A stretch of 64,000 nucleotides of DNA from Mangrovimonas cancribranchiae (GCF_037126245.1 NZ_CP136925.1:1623501-1687500), one strand, 5' to 3'; numbered from the stretch's first letter, positions 46,789 through 56,265 are shown. Notes: a model not told the origin generated them from the letters alone. Numbers and translations: made by a program.

Positions 46789-48186
46789 ATGAAAACTTTA
46801 ACCCTATTAATTACGACATGCTTTTTTGTGTTTAACTTTAGTTTTTCACAAGATATTGAACTTGAGCTTTTTGCTAGTGGACTATCAGACCCTATAGGTA
46901 TTAAACATGCAGGCGATACTCGTTTATTTGTGTTAGAAAGAAGTGGTACTATTAAAATAATTGACCAGAATGGTACGGTTAACAACACATCTTTTTTAGA
47001 TATAAGTAACATTATTTCTAGTGGCGGAGAAAGAGGTTTACTTGGCTTAGCCTTCCACCCTAACTATAGTAGTAATGGTTATTTTTATGTTAATTACACC
47101 AACAGCAATGGCGATACTGTTATAGCAAGATATACAGTATCTACAAATGACCCAGACATAGCAGATAATAATAGTGGTACAATATTACTTACAATAAGTC
47201 AGCCATATTCAAATCATAATGGTGGCGATTTAGCCTTTGGTAATGATGGCTATTTATATATAGCAACTGGCGATGGCGGTTCAGGTGGCGACCCTGGAGA
47301 CAGAGCTCAAGATTTAAGTACTTTACTTGGTAAACTATTACGTATTGATGTGGATAGTGGCACGCCTTACGGAATTCCAAACGATAACCCTTTTGCAAAC
47401 GATGGCAATAATAATACACTACCCGAAATATGGGCGTATGGATTAAGAAACCCTTGGCGATTTTCATTTGATAGCTCGACAAACGATTTATGGATTGCCG
47501 ATGTAGGTCAGAATAATATTGAAGAAATTAACATGGTATCCTTAACCGATGCTGGAGTAAACTATGGATGGCGATGCTATGAAGGTAACGACACTTACAA
47601 CACAACCGGGAATTGCCCTGATATTTCTACACTAACATTCCCTATTGCACAATATACACACTCTGGAAACGGCCCTTTTAAATGTTCGATAACGGGAGGT
47701 TACCGGTACAGAGGTCTTGAACAACCTAGTATGACTGGCTGGTACTTTTTTGCTGATTATTGTAGTAACGAAATTGGTATTTTATCCTACGATGAGACGG
47801 ATTGGAATATGACATTTACCGAACAGTTTGACGGCAATAACTGGACTGCTTTTGGAGAAGATTCTAGTGGCGAAATCTACGTTGCAGGTATAAGTTCTGG
47901 AAATATATATAAAATTATAAATAACGACTTAAGTGTTGAAGAAAATCAGTTTGAAAACATTACGATTTACCCAAACCCCACTTACGACAGTATTACCGTT
48001 TCAAGCAATTACAACAAACCTTATCTAGTAAATATTTATTCTATATTAGGAAAAAAAGTATTTACTAAAATCTTTCAAGAAAAGAATAAAAAAATATCGG
48101 TTGAAAATTTACAAAGTGGCTTATATTTGATTGAAATTATTTCCAATTCCAACAAAAAACAACTTCAAAAGTTAATTATAAAATAA
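46789..48186 (+). CDS. T9SS-exported PQQ-type soluble glucose/sorbosone dehydrogenase
   Basis: A 465-residue exported enzyme. After the signal peptide (ending FSFSQ) comes the six-bladed propeller of the GSDH family: GIKHAGDTRLFVLERSG, SGGERGLLGLAFHPNY, NGGDLAFGNDGYLYIATGDGG, GKLLRIDVD and EIWAYGLRNPWRFSFD. These blocks hold the PQQ and calcium ligands in characterised enzymes. A C-terminal T9SS sorting domain (ITIYPNPTYDSITVSS ... LQKLIIK) follows, which places it on the surface or outside. It oxidises sugars to lactones if PQQ is available; no PQQ synthesis genes are here. The start is taken at MKTLTLLIT, three codons inside a longer frame. Confidence 0.9.
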   Translation: MKTLTLLITTCFFVFNFSFSQDIELELFASGLSDPIGIKHAGDTRLFVLERSGTIKIIDQNGTVNNTSFLDISNIISSGGERGLLGLAFHPNYSSNGYFYVNYTNSNGDTVIARYTVSTNDPDIADNNSGTILLTISQPYSNHNGGDLAFGNDGYLYIATGDGGSGGDPGDRAQDLSTLLGKLLRIDVDSGTPYGIPNDNPFANDGNNNTLPEIWAYGLRNPWRFSFDSSTNDLWIADVGQNNIEEINMVSLTDAGVNYGWRCYEGNDTYNTTGNCPDISTLTFPIAQYTHSGNGPFKCSITGGYRYRGLEQPSMTGWYFFADYCSNEIGILSYDETDWNMTFTEQFDGNNWTAFGEDSSGEIYVAGISSGNIYKIINNDLSVEENQFENITIYPNPTYDSITVSSNYNKPYLVNIYSILGKKVFTKIFQEKNKKISVENLQSGLYLIEIISNSNKKQLQKLIIK

Positions 48187-48902
48187 TGTCACAAGACAAA
48201 GGAAAACTCTACTTAATACCAACAACTTTAGGTGATAATGCACCTTTAGAAGTTTTACCCATCTCTGTAAAAAAAATTATTGAAATTGTACAAACCTATA
48301 TTGTTGAAAATGAAAAAACAGCCCGTAGGTTTATAAAAAAAATTAAGCCTGGTAAAAAACAATCTGCTCTTACCATGTTTCAACTTAACAAATTTACAGA
48401 TCCAATGGATTTACCTTCTTTTTTGGAGCCTTGTTTACAAGGTGAAAACGTAGGTCTACTTTCTGAAGCTGGTTGTCCCGGTGTTGCAGATCCCGGTGCA
48501 GATGTTGTAAAAATTGCTCATGAAAAAGGCATACAAGTGGTTCCTTTGGTTGGTCCATCTTCTATCCTTTTGGCAATAATGGCTTCTGGAATGAATGGCC
48601 AAAATTTTGCGTTTAACGGATACCTTCCTATTGATAAAAAAGATAGAAAAAAAGAACTTAAACGTCTTGAACAATTAGCTTATAAACACAATCAAGCGCA
48701 ATTATTTATAGAAACGCCTTATAGAAACAATAAAATGTTGGAAGATATATGCCAATCGCTTAATAATGATACGCGTGTTTGTGTGGCTTGCGATATTACC
48801 TTACCTACTGAATATATAAAGACAAAAACTGTAAGTGAATGGAAAAAAAATAGTGTAGACCTACATAAAAGACCTACACTATTTATAATTTACAGAAACT
48901 AA
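48186..48902 (+). CDS. RsmI/YraL-family SAM-dependent methyltransferase
   Basis: A 238-residue tetrapyrrole-methylase-fold enzyme. KLYLIPTTLGDNAPLEVLP, NVGLLSEAGCPGVADPGADVV and LVGPSSILLAIMASGMNGQNFAFNGYLP match the RsmI family (2'-O-methylation of C1402 in 16S rRNA) but in the shorter, divergent form seen in Bacteroidota alongside true RsmI, so target is uncertain. It overlaps the sugar dehydrogenase stop by one base. A minus-strand gene follows, stop to stop, with a seven-base gap. Confidence 0.85.
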   Translation: MSQDKGKLYLIPTTLGDNAPLEVLPISVKKIIEIVQTYIVENEKTARRFIKKIKPGKKQSALTMFQLNKFTDPMDLPSFLEPCLQGENVGLLSEAGCPGVADPGADVVKIAHEKGIQVVPLVGPSSILLAIMASGMNGQNFAFNGYLPIDKKDRKKELKRLEQLAYKHNQAQLFIETPYRNNKMLEDICQSLNNDTRVCVACDITLPTEYIKTKTVSEWKKNSVDLHKRPTLFIIYRN

Positions 48903-48908
48903 CTTTCG

Positions 48909-49598
48909 TTAAGCTGTTTGTTTTTCTAATTTAACTTTTGCCTTTTTATTAGGAGAAATATTTGAGGTGTCGTAACCTGAAAATTTCTTCAAATAATAAT
49001 CTATCGATGTTCCAAAAGCATCAGAAAACCCATGACGGCCATAACTTCTTAAATACTTCTTTACATTTCCAGGGCCAGCTAAATGCGCTGCTGCCAAAAT
49101 ACCAGATTCGGTTATAAGAATACCATTAATTGTTTTTCCTTTAAAACGCTTAATATCTCTTCTTAACACCCATTTGTTACGAGATGCGTTAGCAATAAAA
49201 GCTTTTTCTTGCAACTCTGGCGTATTTAAAAATAGTACTGGGTTATAAATACCGATTAATTTTAAAGTTTCCTTTCCAAACTGATATTTCCCTAAGTAAC
49301 CAAAATCGTTAATAGTAAAATAATCTCCTCTCGATTCTTTAAAACCTAAAGCCTCTTTAAAAGCAACAAAAGATTTTCCTAATTCTGGCGTGTATACTTT
49401 AACGGGCTCGTGAGCAGGCAAAATTTCTAAACCTGTTTCGGGCTCATTATTAACATTATCAATATTTTCTTGAACATTGTGTAATGCTATAGCGTTTGAT
49501 GTGTTTGAATTTAATTTTTTATTCAAACAAAACGCTCCTACTAACAATAAAGATATTGTAAGTAAAAGGGCAAAATGACTTCCAATATTTTTAATCAT
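48909..49598 (-). CDS. exported lysozyme-like/lytic transglycosylase-fold protein
   Basis: A 229-residue protein with an N-terminal span or uncleaved signal (residues 8-27) and a C-terminal peptidoglycan-active domain. FKEALGFKESRGDYFTINDFGYLGKYQFG has the catalytic-type Glu followed by G-x-x-G-x-Y-Q-F, as in SLT and phage lysozyme-like enzymes; later HLAGPGNVKKYLRSYGRHGFSDAFGTS resembles their C-terminal lobe. Relatives are often annotated as LysM peptidoglycan-binding, but I see no LysM. A cleavage role in cell-wall turnover is inferred. It has an isolated promoter box. Confidence 0.8.
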   Translation of the reverse strand: MIKNIGSHFALLLTISLLLVGAFCLNKKLNSNTSNAIALHNVQENIDNVNNEPETGLEILPAHEPVKVYTPELGKSFVAFKEALGFKESRGDYFTINDFGYLGKYQFGKETLKLIGIYNPVLFLNTPELQEKAFIANASRNKWVLRRDIKRFKGKTINGILITESGILAAAHLAGPGNVKKYLRSYGRHGFSDAFGTSIDYYLKKFSGYDTSNISPNKKAKVKLEKQTA

Positions 49599-49656
49599 AA
49601 CTTTAAATTTTTAAGGCATAATTGGTAATTAATTGTAGCCTTCAAATTTCAGCGTG

Positions 49657-49664
49657 CAAAGATA
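49657..49664 (-). promoter_or_regulatory. -7 promoter box of the lysozyme-like gene
   Basis: On the minus strand TATCTTTG, an exact match, 58 bases before the ATG at 49598, leaving a longer leader than most others here. Confidence 0.5.
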
Positions 49665-49706
49665 CGCATTTTTTTTAAATACTGAAAATTAGTCGATTAA
49701 GTGCTT

Positions 49707-50618
49707 TTAAAAGTAGATTCCGTGTAGCTTCATGCCGTTTTTATCGTTAAACTCCACAGTTGGTAGAGGTACTTTTATCGTATTTAAAATACCGAATATC
49801 GATTTTAAAACATGAGATTTTGTTTGTATTCGACTTAAATCTATGTCCAAACTCAACAAATATTGGCGGGTTCTATTTTGGTTAGGAAACTCATTATCTA
49901 TATTATTTATTCCTGTTAGCATACCATCGCCACTATACCCCAAAGCAATGTTTAACCATTTAGGGATTGTTTTAGACTTAGTAAACGATTGTATATTAAA
50001 ACTCAGCCAATAGGTTTGCCCGTTATAATCTTTTAAAAACGTTTCTGTAAAGCCATGTCCTAATTTATCAGGATTCATTTTAGCGTATTTTGTTTGATGA
50101 AATGAATACTTCATCACAATGCGTTGTTCATCCCATAATAATTCCTGCCCTACATATAATCCTGTTCCTGCAGCATTTGCAGCCATATCCCCCCAAGAAA
50201 AACCCCATTCTTTTGAAAAACCATCAAAAACCTCTACGGCTGTTAAAAAAGTAAACCCTAAAGTAGCCCCATAAATTAATTGGTCTTTCTTTGAAACACC
50301 ACTCCAGTGTAACAAATCTGCACCTAATTGCCCTAATTGATAAGATGAATACACATGTCCTAACTTATCCATTTGCAACCATTGGCTATTATCGTTTGTT
50401 GTATGAAATTTAGATCTTGGGTAATCTTTATACCATAATTGATTTAACCCCAGAAAAGTAACCGAGGCCAATGACGCTTCGGTAATAACAACAGCATTTC
50501 TTCTAGGAGTATGAAGTGTATCGCTGGGTGTAAAAAACAACTCTAAATTAGACGAGTTTTGCGACCAGCTAGAAACCGACAACAGACATACAAAGAAAAC
50601 AATCCTAAACTGTGTCAA
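49707..50618 (-). CDS. DUF2279 family periplasmic protein
   Basis: A 303-residue exported protein (signal peptide ending SSWSQ). The DUF2279 core is the stretch MDKLGHVYSSYQLGQLGAD with AVEVFDGFSKEWGFSWGDMAAN; it contains conserved Asp-Lys, His and Gly positions shared with YfiM-type lipoproteins. The C-terminal half is beta-rich with SPLPTVEF-like outer-membrane style strands. Function unknown. It is the last gene of the dapF-GNAT-mltG operon, starting two bases after the mltG stop. Confidence 0.85.
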   Translation of the reverse strand: MTQFRIVFFVCLLSVSSWSQNSSNLELFFTPSDTLHTPRRNAVVITEASLASVTFLGLNQLWYKDYPRSKFHTTNDNSQWLQMDKLGHVYSSYQLGQLGADLLHWSGVSKKDQLIYGATLGFTFLTAVEVFDGFSKEWGFSWGDMAANAAGTGLYVGQELLWDEQRIVMKYSFHQTKYAKMNPDKLGHGFTETFLKDYNGQTYWLSFNIQSFTKSKTIPKWLNIALGYSGDGMLTGINNIDNEFPNQNRTRQYLLSLDIDLSRIQTKSHVLKSIFGILNTIKVPLPTVEFNDKNGMKLHGIYF

Positions 50619-50620
50619 TG

Positions 50621-51664
50621 TTACTTATTTATACCTTGAGACGATAAATACCTGTGGTATGCTCTTGCATTTGCATTATGCTGACTTAACGTTTTAGCAA
50701 ATTTATGATATCCTAATCGTTGGGCATCAGCAACAAAATACAGGTAATTGTGTTTTTCATAATTTAAAACAGCATCAATAGCAGTAATATCGGGCATTGC
50801 AATTAAACTTGGCGGTAAGCCTAAATATTTATAGGTGTTGTATGGTGATTCTATTTCTTTATGCTTATTTAAAACCCGCTTAATAATTGTATCTTGATAT
50901 TCTGGTAATTGATAAGCTGCATATTTAAGTGTAGGATCGGCTTGTAATGGCATTCCTATTCGTAAACGATTCATATAAACACCCGCTATGCGAGGTTGCT
51001 CACTAGCTTGTTTAGATTCTTCATGAACTATAGAACCTAATGTCATGATCTCTTTGGGCGTTAAACCAATAGCTTTAGCTTTTTTTATCCTATTATCATT
51101 CCAAAAACGATTGTACTCTTTTAACATTCTATCTCTGAAAACTTCAGCAGATGTATTCCAAAACAACTCATAGCTATTAGGAATATACATCCCTAAAGCC
51201 GATTGTTTATTGAAAGTATTCTTTTTAAGAAACACACTATCTGTCATTGCCTGTAAAAGTGATAGGCTATCGGCTTCTATTTGCTGAGCTATCCTTCCTG
51301 CAAGTTTTGGCAAACTTTCTTGATTGTTAAACGATACGCGAACAGGTAGATTTTTACTTCTTATAGAATTTATAATATCGTTGTTATTCATCCCTTTTTT
51401 TATAGCATATTTCCCTGCTCTTATATGTGTTGTATATTTCTTTTGCTTGGCAAGAGCATCAAACTTATCAATATCAATAAGCAAGGGTTCTAATTGTTCT
51501 CGCACCTGATTATAAGTAGCATCGGTAGATACATAAATGTATGCTTCGTCGTTATTAAATGCTGTGTTTGGTTTTAGCATTACCGAATATACGTAGTATG
51601 AAAAAACGGCAATAACAATAAGTCCAATTAAGGCAACAGCCCATAAAATTCTTTTAATATACAT
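50621..51664 (-). CDS. mltG: endolytic transglycosylase MltG
   Basis: A 347-residue membrane-bound terminator of glycan-strand synthesis (YceG family). N-terminal span at residues 7-30, a LysM-like domain, then the catalytic domain: LTLGSIVHEESKQASEQPRIAGVYMNRLRIGMPLQADPTLKY includes the conserved Glu, split here by a normal linker; SPYNTYKYLGLPPSLIAMPDITAI and YFVADAQRLGYHKFAKT complete it. It lies within the dapF operon, tying precursor synthesis to glycan release. Confidence 0.95.
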   Translation of the reverse strand: MYIKRILWAVALIGLIVIAVFSYYVYSVMLKPNTAFNNDEAYIYVSTDATYNQVREQLEPLLIDIDKFDALAKQKKYTTHIRAGKYAIKKGMNNNDIINSIRSKNLPVRVSFNNQESLPKLAGRIAQQIEADSLSLLQAMTDSVFLKKNTFNKQSALGMYIPNSYELFWNTSAEVFRDRMLKEYNRFWNDNRIKKAKAIGLTPKEIMTLGSIVHEESKQASEQPRIAGVYMNRLRIGMPLQADPTLKYAAYQLPEYQDTIIKRVLNKHKEIESPYNTYKYLGLPPSLIAMPDITAIDAVLNYEKHNYLYFVADAQRLGYHKFAKTLSQHNANARAYHRYLSSQGINK

Positions 51665-51667
51665 CGC

Positions 51668-52189
51668 TTAAAATAGTAACTGTAATAAGTATTCGTTTTT
51701 ATATTGATTGTTAACCAAGTTCCAATCTTTTTTTATGCCTACAATGTTAAAATTGTGTTTTTTAAATAAATTTAAACTTGCCGTATTTTCTTCTGAAATA
51801 TTACAATATACTTGGTGTAATCCTAAATGGATTTTACAATAGTTTAGAAGCAAGGACAAAGCTTCGCTACCGAAACCTTTGTGTCTATCATGACATGATT
51901 TTATCAAAATGCCAATACCTGCTTTATTATTTTTAGGATCAAAATCAAACAAATCGATTAACCCAAGAGCTTCATTATCGTAATTTGAAATAAGTAACCT
52001 TAGTTGTTTTACTTCATAAATATCTCTATGCGCATTGGCTAAATAATCTTTTATAAGATATTGTGAGTAAGGTGTCTGCGTACTGCTAAGCTCCCAAATA
52101 GTTTCATCGTTTTCAATCCCATAAATAAAATCGAGGTCTTCTGGTTCTAAAGCTCTTAAGAAAATATGTTCTCCTTTTAATGTTACCAT
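51668..52189 (-). CDS. GNAT family N-acetyltransferase, RimJ/RimL-like
   Basis: A 173-residue acetyltransferase: LKGEHIFLRALEPEDLDFIY opens it, followed by GIGILIKSCHDRHKGFGSEALSLLL (the acetyl-CoA pyrophosphate loop in its RxxGxG-like form) and HQVYCNISEENTASLNLFKKHNF. This matches RimJ/RimL/SpeG-type enzymes; the target protein or polyamine is not known. Its start overlaps the dapF stop by seven bases, and mltG follows three bases after. Confidence 0.88.
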   Translation of the reverse strand: MVTLKGEHIFLRALEPEDLDFIYGIENDETIWELSSTQTPYSQYLIKDYLANAHRDIYEVKQLRLLISNYDNEALGLIDLFDFDPKNNKAGIGILIKSCHDRHKGFGSEALSLLLNYCKIHLGLHQVYCNISEENTASLNLFKKHNFNIVGIKKDWNLVNNQYKNEYLLQLLF

Positions 52190-52956
52190 TTACCCTTAAA
52201 AACTTGTTTTGCTGGACCTATTAAACATACATTTTCATAACCATTCCCTATTTTATTAAAAGAGACTTGCACTTGGCCACCTTCAACATTAAGGGTGATT
52301 AGGTTTTTCTCGGTTTCACCAATATAATTCATCGCTAAAGCTACTGCTGTAGCTCCAGTTCCACAAGATAACGTTTCGTCTTCTACACCGCGTTCGTAAG
52401 TACGTAATCTAAACGTATCATCAGAAACTTTTGAAACAAAATTCACATTGCTACCAGCTTTCCCGTATAAATCGCTATAACGAATTTTAGCGCCTTCTTC
52501 TGTAACATTAAAATTTGCTAAATCTTTTACACGAGTTACATGGTGTGGCGAACCGGTATCTAAAAACACAAAATCACCATTTGCTTCTATTTCAGTAACA
52601 TCTTGCATTTGTAATTTAACCACATCATGTTCTATATGCGCATGATGAGTACCATCAACAGCTTCAAATGTTGTTATGTTTTCTATAATTCCTAAAAACT
52701 TTGCAAAAGCCACAATACATCGACCGCCATTACCACACATTGTACTTGGGTTACCATCTGAGTTATAATACACCATTGTAAAATCTGCTGTATCGTGGTT
52801 CTCTAATAAAATTAACCCATCGGCACCTATGCCAAAACGTCTGTCGCACAGCTGTGCGACTAATTTGGTATTGTTTTTGTCGAATTGTAACTGACGATTA
52901 TCAATCATTACAAAATCGTTTCCCGTTCCTTGATATTTATAGAATTCAATTGCCAT
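52183..52956 (-). CDS. dapF: diaminopimelate epimerase
   Basis: A 257-residue epimerase that converts LL- to meso-diaminopimelate for lysine and peptidoglycan. The two catalytic cysteines are visible in TMCGNGGRCIVAFAKFLG and LSCGTGATAVALAM. FYKYQGTGNDFVMIDNR is the usual N-terminus. It leads the operon GNAT-mltG-DUF2279, with a promoter box 18 bases before the start. Confidence 0.97.
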   Translation of the reverse strand: MAIEFYKYQGTGNDFVMIDNRQLQFDKNNTKLVAQLCDRRFGIGADGLILLENHDTADFTMVYYNSDGNPSTMCGNGGRCIVAFAKFLGIIENITTFEAVDGTHHAHIEHDVVKLQMQDVTEIEANGDFVFLDTGSPHHVTRVKDLANFNVTEEGAKIRYSDLYGKAGSNVNFVSKVSDDTFRLRTYERGVEDETLSCGTGATAVALAMNYIGETEKNLITLNVEGGQVQVSFNKIGNGYENVCLIGPAKQVFKGKW

Positions 52957-52974
52957 AGATTTGGCAAATATAGA

Positions 52975-52982
52975 AATATTAA
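52975..52982 (-). promoter_or_regulatory. -7 promoter box of the dapF operon
   Basis: On the minus strand TATATTTG, an exact match, 18 bases before the dapF ATG. Confidence 0.5.
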
Positions 52983-53103
52983 GCGGTTTTTTATGATGTT
53001 AAAACACGTTAAATCGTGCGTTAAAAATCGTTAAACAAAAAACATAAAACTCAATAAATAATTAATTTTAATCGTTAAATAATTAAAATAAAACCTAAAA
53101 CAT

Positions 53104-54513
53104 ATGAAAAAGTTAGCCAGTTTAGTTTTAGTATCGGCTTTAGGTGGTATTATTACCCTTTCTGCCTACAAGTTTTTTATTGAAAAAGAGTCTACAATAT
53201 CTGTTGCTCAAACCGAAGAAAAACCAAGCTTTTTACCAACAAACAACACAATTACCAACGCCTATAATATTGCGGAATCTCCCGATTTTGTTGAAGCTGC
53301 AGAGAAAACAGTTCACGCTGTTGTTCATGTTAAAAATACAGCGACCGTTTCGGGTCCTACAACATTACAAGATTTAATGTTTGGTAGAAGTTCGCAACGT
53401 AAGCAAGTAGGAACAGGAAGTGGTGTTATTATTTCTCCAGACGGTTACATAATTACCAATAACCATGTTATTAATGGTGCGTCACAAATATCTATAACCA
53501 CAAACGATAATAAGATTTATGATGCCGAATTAATTGGTACAGATAAAAAAACCGACATTGCGCTTTTAAAAATTAATAGCGAAGAAGATTTACCTTTTAT
53601 AAGATTTGGTGACTCCGATCAAGCTAAAATTGGTGAATGGGTATTGGCTGTTGGTAATCCTTTTAATTTAACATCTACTGTTACGGCAGGAATAATTAGT
53701 GCAAAATCGCGCGATTTAACAGGGCAAAATTATCAATCTTTTCTTCAAACAGATGCTGCAGTTAACCCAGGAAATTCAGGAGGTGCTTTGGTAAATGCCA
53801 ATGGCGATTTAGTAGGAATAAACACAGCTATTTCTTCGCAAACAGGCTCATACATTGGGTACTCATTTGCCGTACCAAGTAATATTGCGCGTAAAGTAGT
53901 AGAAGACATTATGGAGTTTGGTAATGTTCAAAATGGAATTTTAGGCGTATCGGGAATTTCATTAAATAGTAAGTATGCCGAAGAGTTTGGTGTATCAACT
54001 TCTGAAGGGTTTTATGTAAGTGATGTTGAAGAAGATTCTGGAGCCGATGTTGCAGGAATAGCAAAAGGTGATGTTATAAAAAAATTAGACGATATTGAAA
54101 TCTCAAAATTTGCCGATTTAAAAGGCTATTTAAGTACAAAACGCCCTAACGACATAGTACATGTAACCTTATTAAGAGATAACGAAGATCTTGAAATTGT
54201 TCCAGTAACACTTATTAAAAATCAAACGGCCGTTTTACCCATAGTTGGTCGTGTAAAAAATGCTAATGAGAAAGATTTAAAGAAATTTAAAGTAACTAAA
54301 GGCATAAAAATATCGGAACTTAACCCAAGATATGCTCGTAATTGGAAATCAAATGGTATAGAAGAAGGTAGCATTATTACAGCAATAAACGACAACGATG
54401 TTAATGATGTAGAAACAGCTAAAAAAATTATAGAAAACAAAGCCTATAACGAACCTCTAAAATTTGAAATTATTAATAAACATGGCGATAAAGAAACCGT
54501 ATATTGGCGATAG
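53104..54513 (+). CDS. HtrA/DegP-family periplasmic serine protease
   Basis: A 469-residue Do-like protease. N-terminal hydrophobic segment (signal or anchor, residues 3-22), then a trypsin-like domain with catalytic triad H121 (ITNNHVING), D151 (KKTDIALLKI) and S225 (NPGNSGGALV), and two PDZ domains (about 275-370 and 375-465; GFYVSDVEEDSGADVAGIAKG and the C-terminal IEEGSIITAINDNDV). It degrades or refolds damaged envelope proteins. A glycine-rich loop is missing in some relatives, not here. It is monocistronic with its own terminator. Confidence 0.95.
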   Translation: MKKLASLVLVSALGGIITLSAYKFFIEKESTISVAQTEEKPSFLPTNNTITNAYNIAESPDFVEAAEKTVHAVVHVKNTATVSGPTTLQDLMFGRSSQRKQVGTGSGVIISPDGYIITNNHVINGASQISITTNDNKIYDAELIGTDKKTDIALLKINSEEDLPFIRFGDSDQAKIGEWVLAVGNPFNLTSTVTAGIISAKSRDLTGQNYQSFLQTDAAVNPGNSGGALVNANGDLVGINTAISSQTGSYIGYSFAVPSNIARKVVEDIMEFGNVQNGILGVSGISLNSKYAEEFGVSTSEGFYVSDVEEDSGADVAGIAKGDVIKKLDDIEISKFADLKGYLSTKRPNDIVHVTLLRDNEDLEIVPVTLIKNQTAVLPIVGRVKNANEKDLKKFKVTKGIKISELNPRYARNWKSNGIEEGSIITAINDNDVNDVETAKKIIENKAYNEPLKFEIINKHGDKETVYWR

Positions 54514-54536
54514 GTATTTGCTATGAGAAAGCGATA

Positions 54537-54566
54537 AAAACCCTTCAAAAGAATGAAGGGTTTTTT
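54537..54566 (+). terminator. intrinsic terminator after the HtrA protease
   Basis: AAAACCCTTC and GAAGGGTTTT form a perfect 10-bp stem with an eight-base loop, followed by T-rich sequence, 23 bases after the stop. Confidence 0.88.
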
Positions 54567-54604
54567 ATTTGTTAAAAAACTTTACGAAAACGTTTGAAAT
54601 ATAT

Positions 54605-54612
54605 TACTTTTG
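54605..54612 (+). promoter_or_regulatory. -7 promoter box of the GAPDH gene
   Basis: TACTTTTG, an exact TAnnTTTG match, 41 bases before the ATG at 54654; the leader is A-rich and lacks a Shine-Dalgarno-like purine block, as usual in this phylum. Confidence 0.5.
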
Positions 54613-54653
54613 CACAAAATTTAAAATAAAAACAACACACTAAACTTTTAAAA

Positions 54654-56102
54654 ATGAGTCTTAACGGAACTTATGAAAGCGAATTAGCTTTTCAAGCAGA
54701 CAGAAGAAGAGCTACGGTAGAATTTATTAAAATTGTAAGCGATCTTTGGTATGATAAATCTATCGAATTAGTACTTTTTAGAAATCAATTAATCGATAGA
54801 AACGTAAGTCAAATTTTAAACTTACACGAATATGCTTGCGAATTTGTACAAAAGCCTATTTCAATTTTCGATTCAGTTGAAATTGCGCAAGCTATACAAA
54901 CGCTAGACTTACCTCCAGCAAAATTAGATATTGGTAAACTTACTTACGAATATCATTTAGAAGAAAAAAAATACAACAACGCTTTAGCGTTTATTGCCGA
55001 TAAATTAAAAGACGCTAATAAACAAGAGCCTATTCAACCAAAAGATGTTGTGTTATATGGTTTTGGAAGAATTGGACGTTTAGTAGCCAGAGAATTAATG
55101 ACGCGTACGGGCAAAGGGAGTCAGTTACGATTAAGAGCTATTGTTACACGTGGTGATATAAATGAAACCATTTTAAAGAAAAGAGCCTCTTTATTAAGTA
55201 ACGATTCTGTACATGGTGAATTTCCAGGAACTGTTGCTGCCGATATAAAAAATAAAGCATTAATCATAAACGGAACTACCGTCAACATGATTACTGCAAA
55301 CGCTCCAGAAGACATAGATTACACTGCTTACAATATTAACGATGCCCTAGTAATTGATAATACAGGCGCTTTTAGAGACGACGAAGCCTTAGCAAGACAT
55401 TTAAAAGCTAAAGGCGTAGACAAAGTATTACTTACTGCACCAGGAAAAAATGTTCCTAACATTGTTCATGGGGTAAATCATTTAGAACACAACCCAGATA
55501 AGGTAGATATTTTTTCTGCTGCATCTTGTACAACAAATGCAATTACACCTATTTTAAAAGTTATGGAAGATTCATTTGGTGTAAAAAGTGGTCATTTAGA
55601 AACTATTCACGCATATACAAACGACCAAAACTTAGTAGATAACTTCCATAAAAAATACCGTCGTGGTCGTGCTGCAGCATTAAATATGGTTATTACCGAA
55701 ACTGGTGCCGGTAAAGCTGTTTCTAAAGCACTTCCGTCTTTAGAAGGTAAATTAACCTCAAATGCTATTCGTGTTCCAGTTCCAAATGGATCATTAGCTA
55801 TTTTAAATCTAGAGTTAGAAAATTCAACATCGGTTGAAGGTATTAATACTATTATTAAAAAATATGCTCTAGAAGGCGATTTAGTTGAGCAAATTAAATA
55901 TGAATTAAGCGACGAATTAGTATCTAGTGATATTGTAGGAAGTTCGGCGCCTTCAATTTATGATAGTAAAGCAACTATTGTAAGAGAAGATGGTAAAAAT
56001 GCTATTCTTTACATTTGGTATGATAATGAGTATGGCTATAGCCACCAAGTTATCCGATTGGCTAAATACATTGCTAAAGTAAGACGTCACACCTATTATT
56101 AA
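54654..56102 (+). CDS. gap: glyceraldehyde-3-phosphate dehydrogenase, N-terminally extended
   Basis: A 482-residue GAPDH, about 140 residues longer than the classic 330-residue enzyme. Residues 1-125 are a helical extension (ELAFQADRRRATVEFIKIVS, KPISIFDSVEIAQAI); the Rossmann motif GFGRIGRLVARELM starts near 128, the catalytic cysteine is C292 in SAASCTTNAITPIL, and HAYTNDQNLVD, RRGRAAALNMVI and the C-terminal YDNEYGYSHQV are complete, so it is catalytically competent. I believe this long form is a Bacteroidota-specific type; whether it serves glycolysis or gluconeogenesis cannot be read. It stands alone with its own terminator. Confidence 0.93.
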   Translation: MSLNGTYESELAFQADRRRATVEFIKIVSDLWYDKSIELVLFRNQLIDRNVSQILNLHEYACEFVQKPISIFDSVEIAQAIQTLDLPPAKLDIGKLTYEYHLEEKKYNNALAFIADKLKDANKQEPIQPKDVVLYGFGRIGRLVARELMTRTGKGSQLRLRAIVTRGDINETILKKRASLLSNDSVHGEFPGTVAADIKNKALIINGTTVNMITANAPEDIDYTAYNINDALVIDNTGAFRDDEALARHLKAKGVDKVLLTAPGKNVPNIVHGVNHLEHNPDKVDIFSAASCTTNAITPILKVMEDSFGVKSGHLETIHAYTNDQNLVDNFHKKYRRGRAAALNMVITETGAGKAVSKALPSLEGKLTSNAIRVPVPNGSLAILNLELENSTSVEGINTIIKKYALEGDLVEQIKYELSDELVSSDIVGSSAPSIYDSKATIVREDGKNAILYIWYDNEYGYSHQVIRLAKYIAKVRRHTYY

Positions 56103-56162
56103 TGAGCAAACTTAAACTTTTAACCTTCTTAAAAGTCTAAACTCATAATTTTTACGTATATA

Positions 56163-56190
56163 AAAAAAGTCCTCCAACGAGGACTTTTTT
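56163..56190 (+). terminator. intrinsic terminator after GAPDH
   Basis: AAAAAAGTCCTC and GAGGACTTTTTT form a perfect 12-bp stem with a 4-base loop ending in a T-run, about 60 bases after the stop. Confidence 0.9.
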
Positions 56191-56265
56191 ATTTACTATT
56201 AATTACGCATAATATTTAATTTGTTACTTTCGCAAGTAACAGCAAAACAAACAACTATTCCAAAC

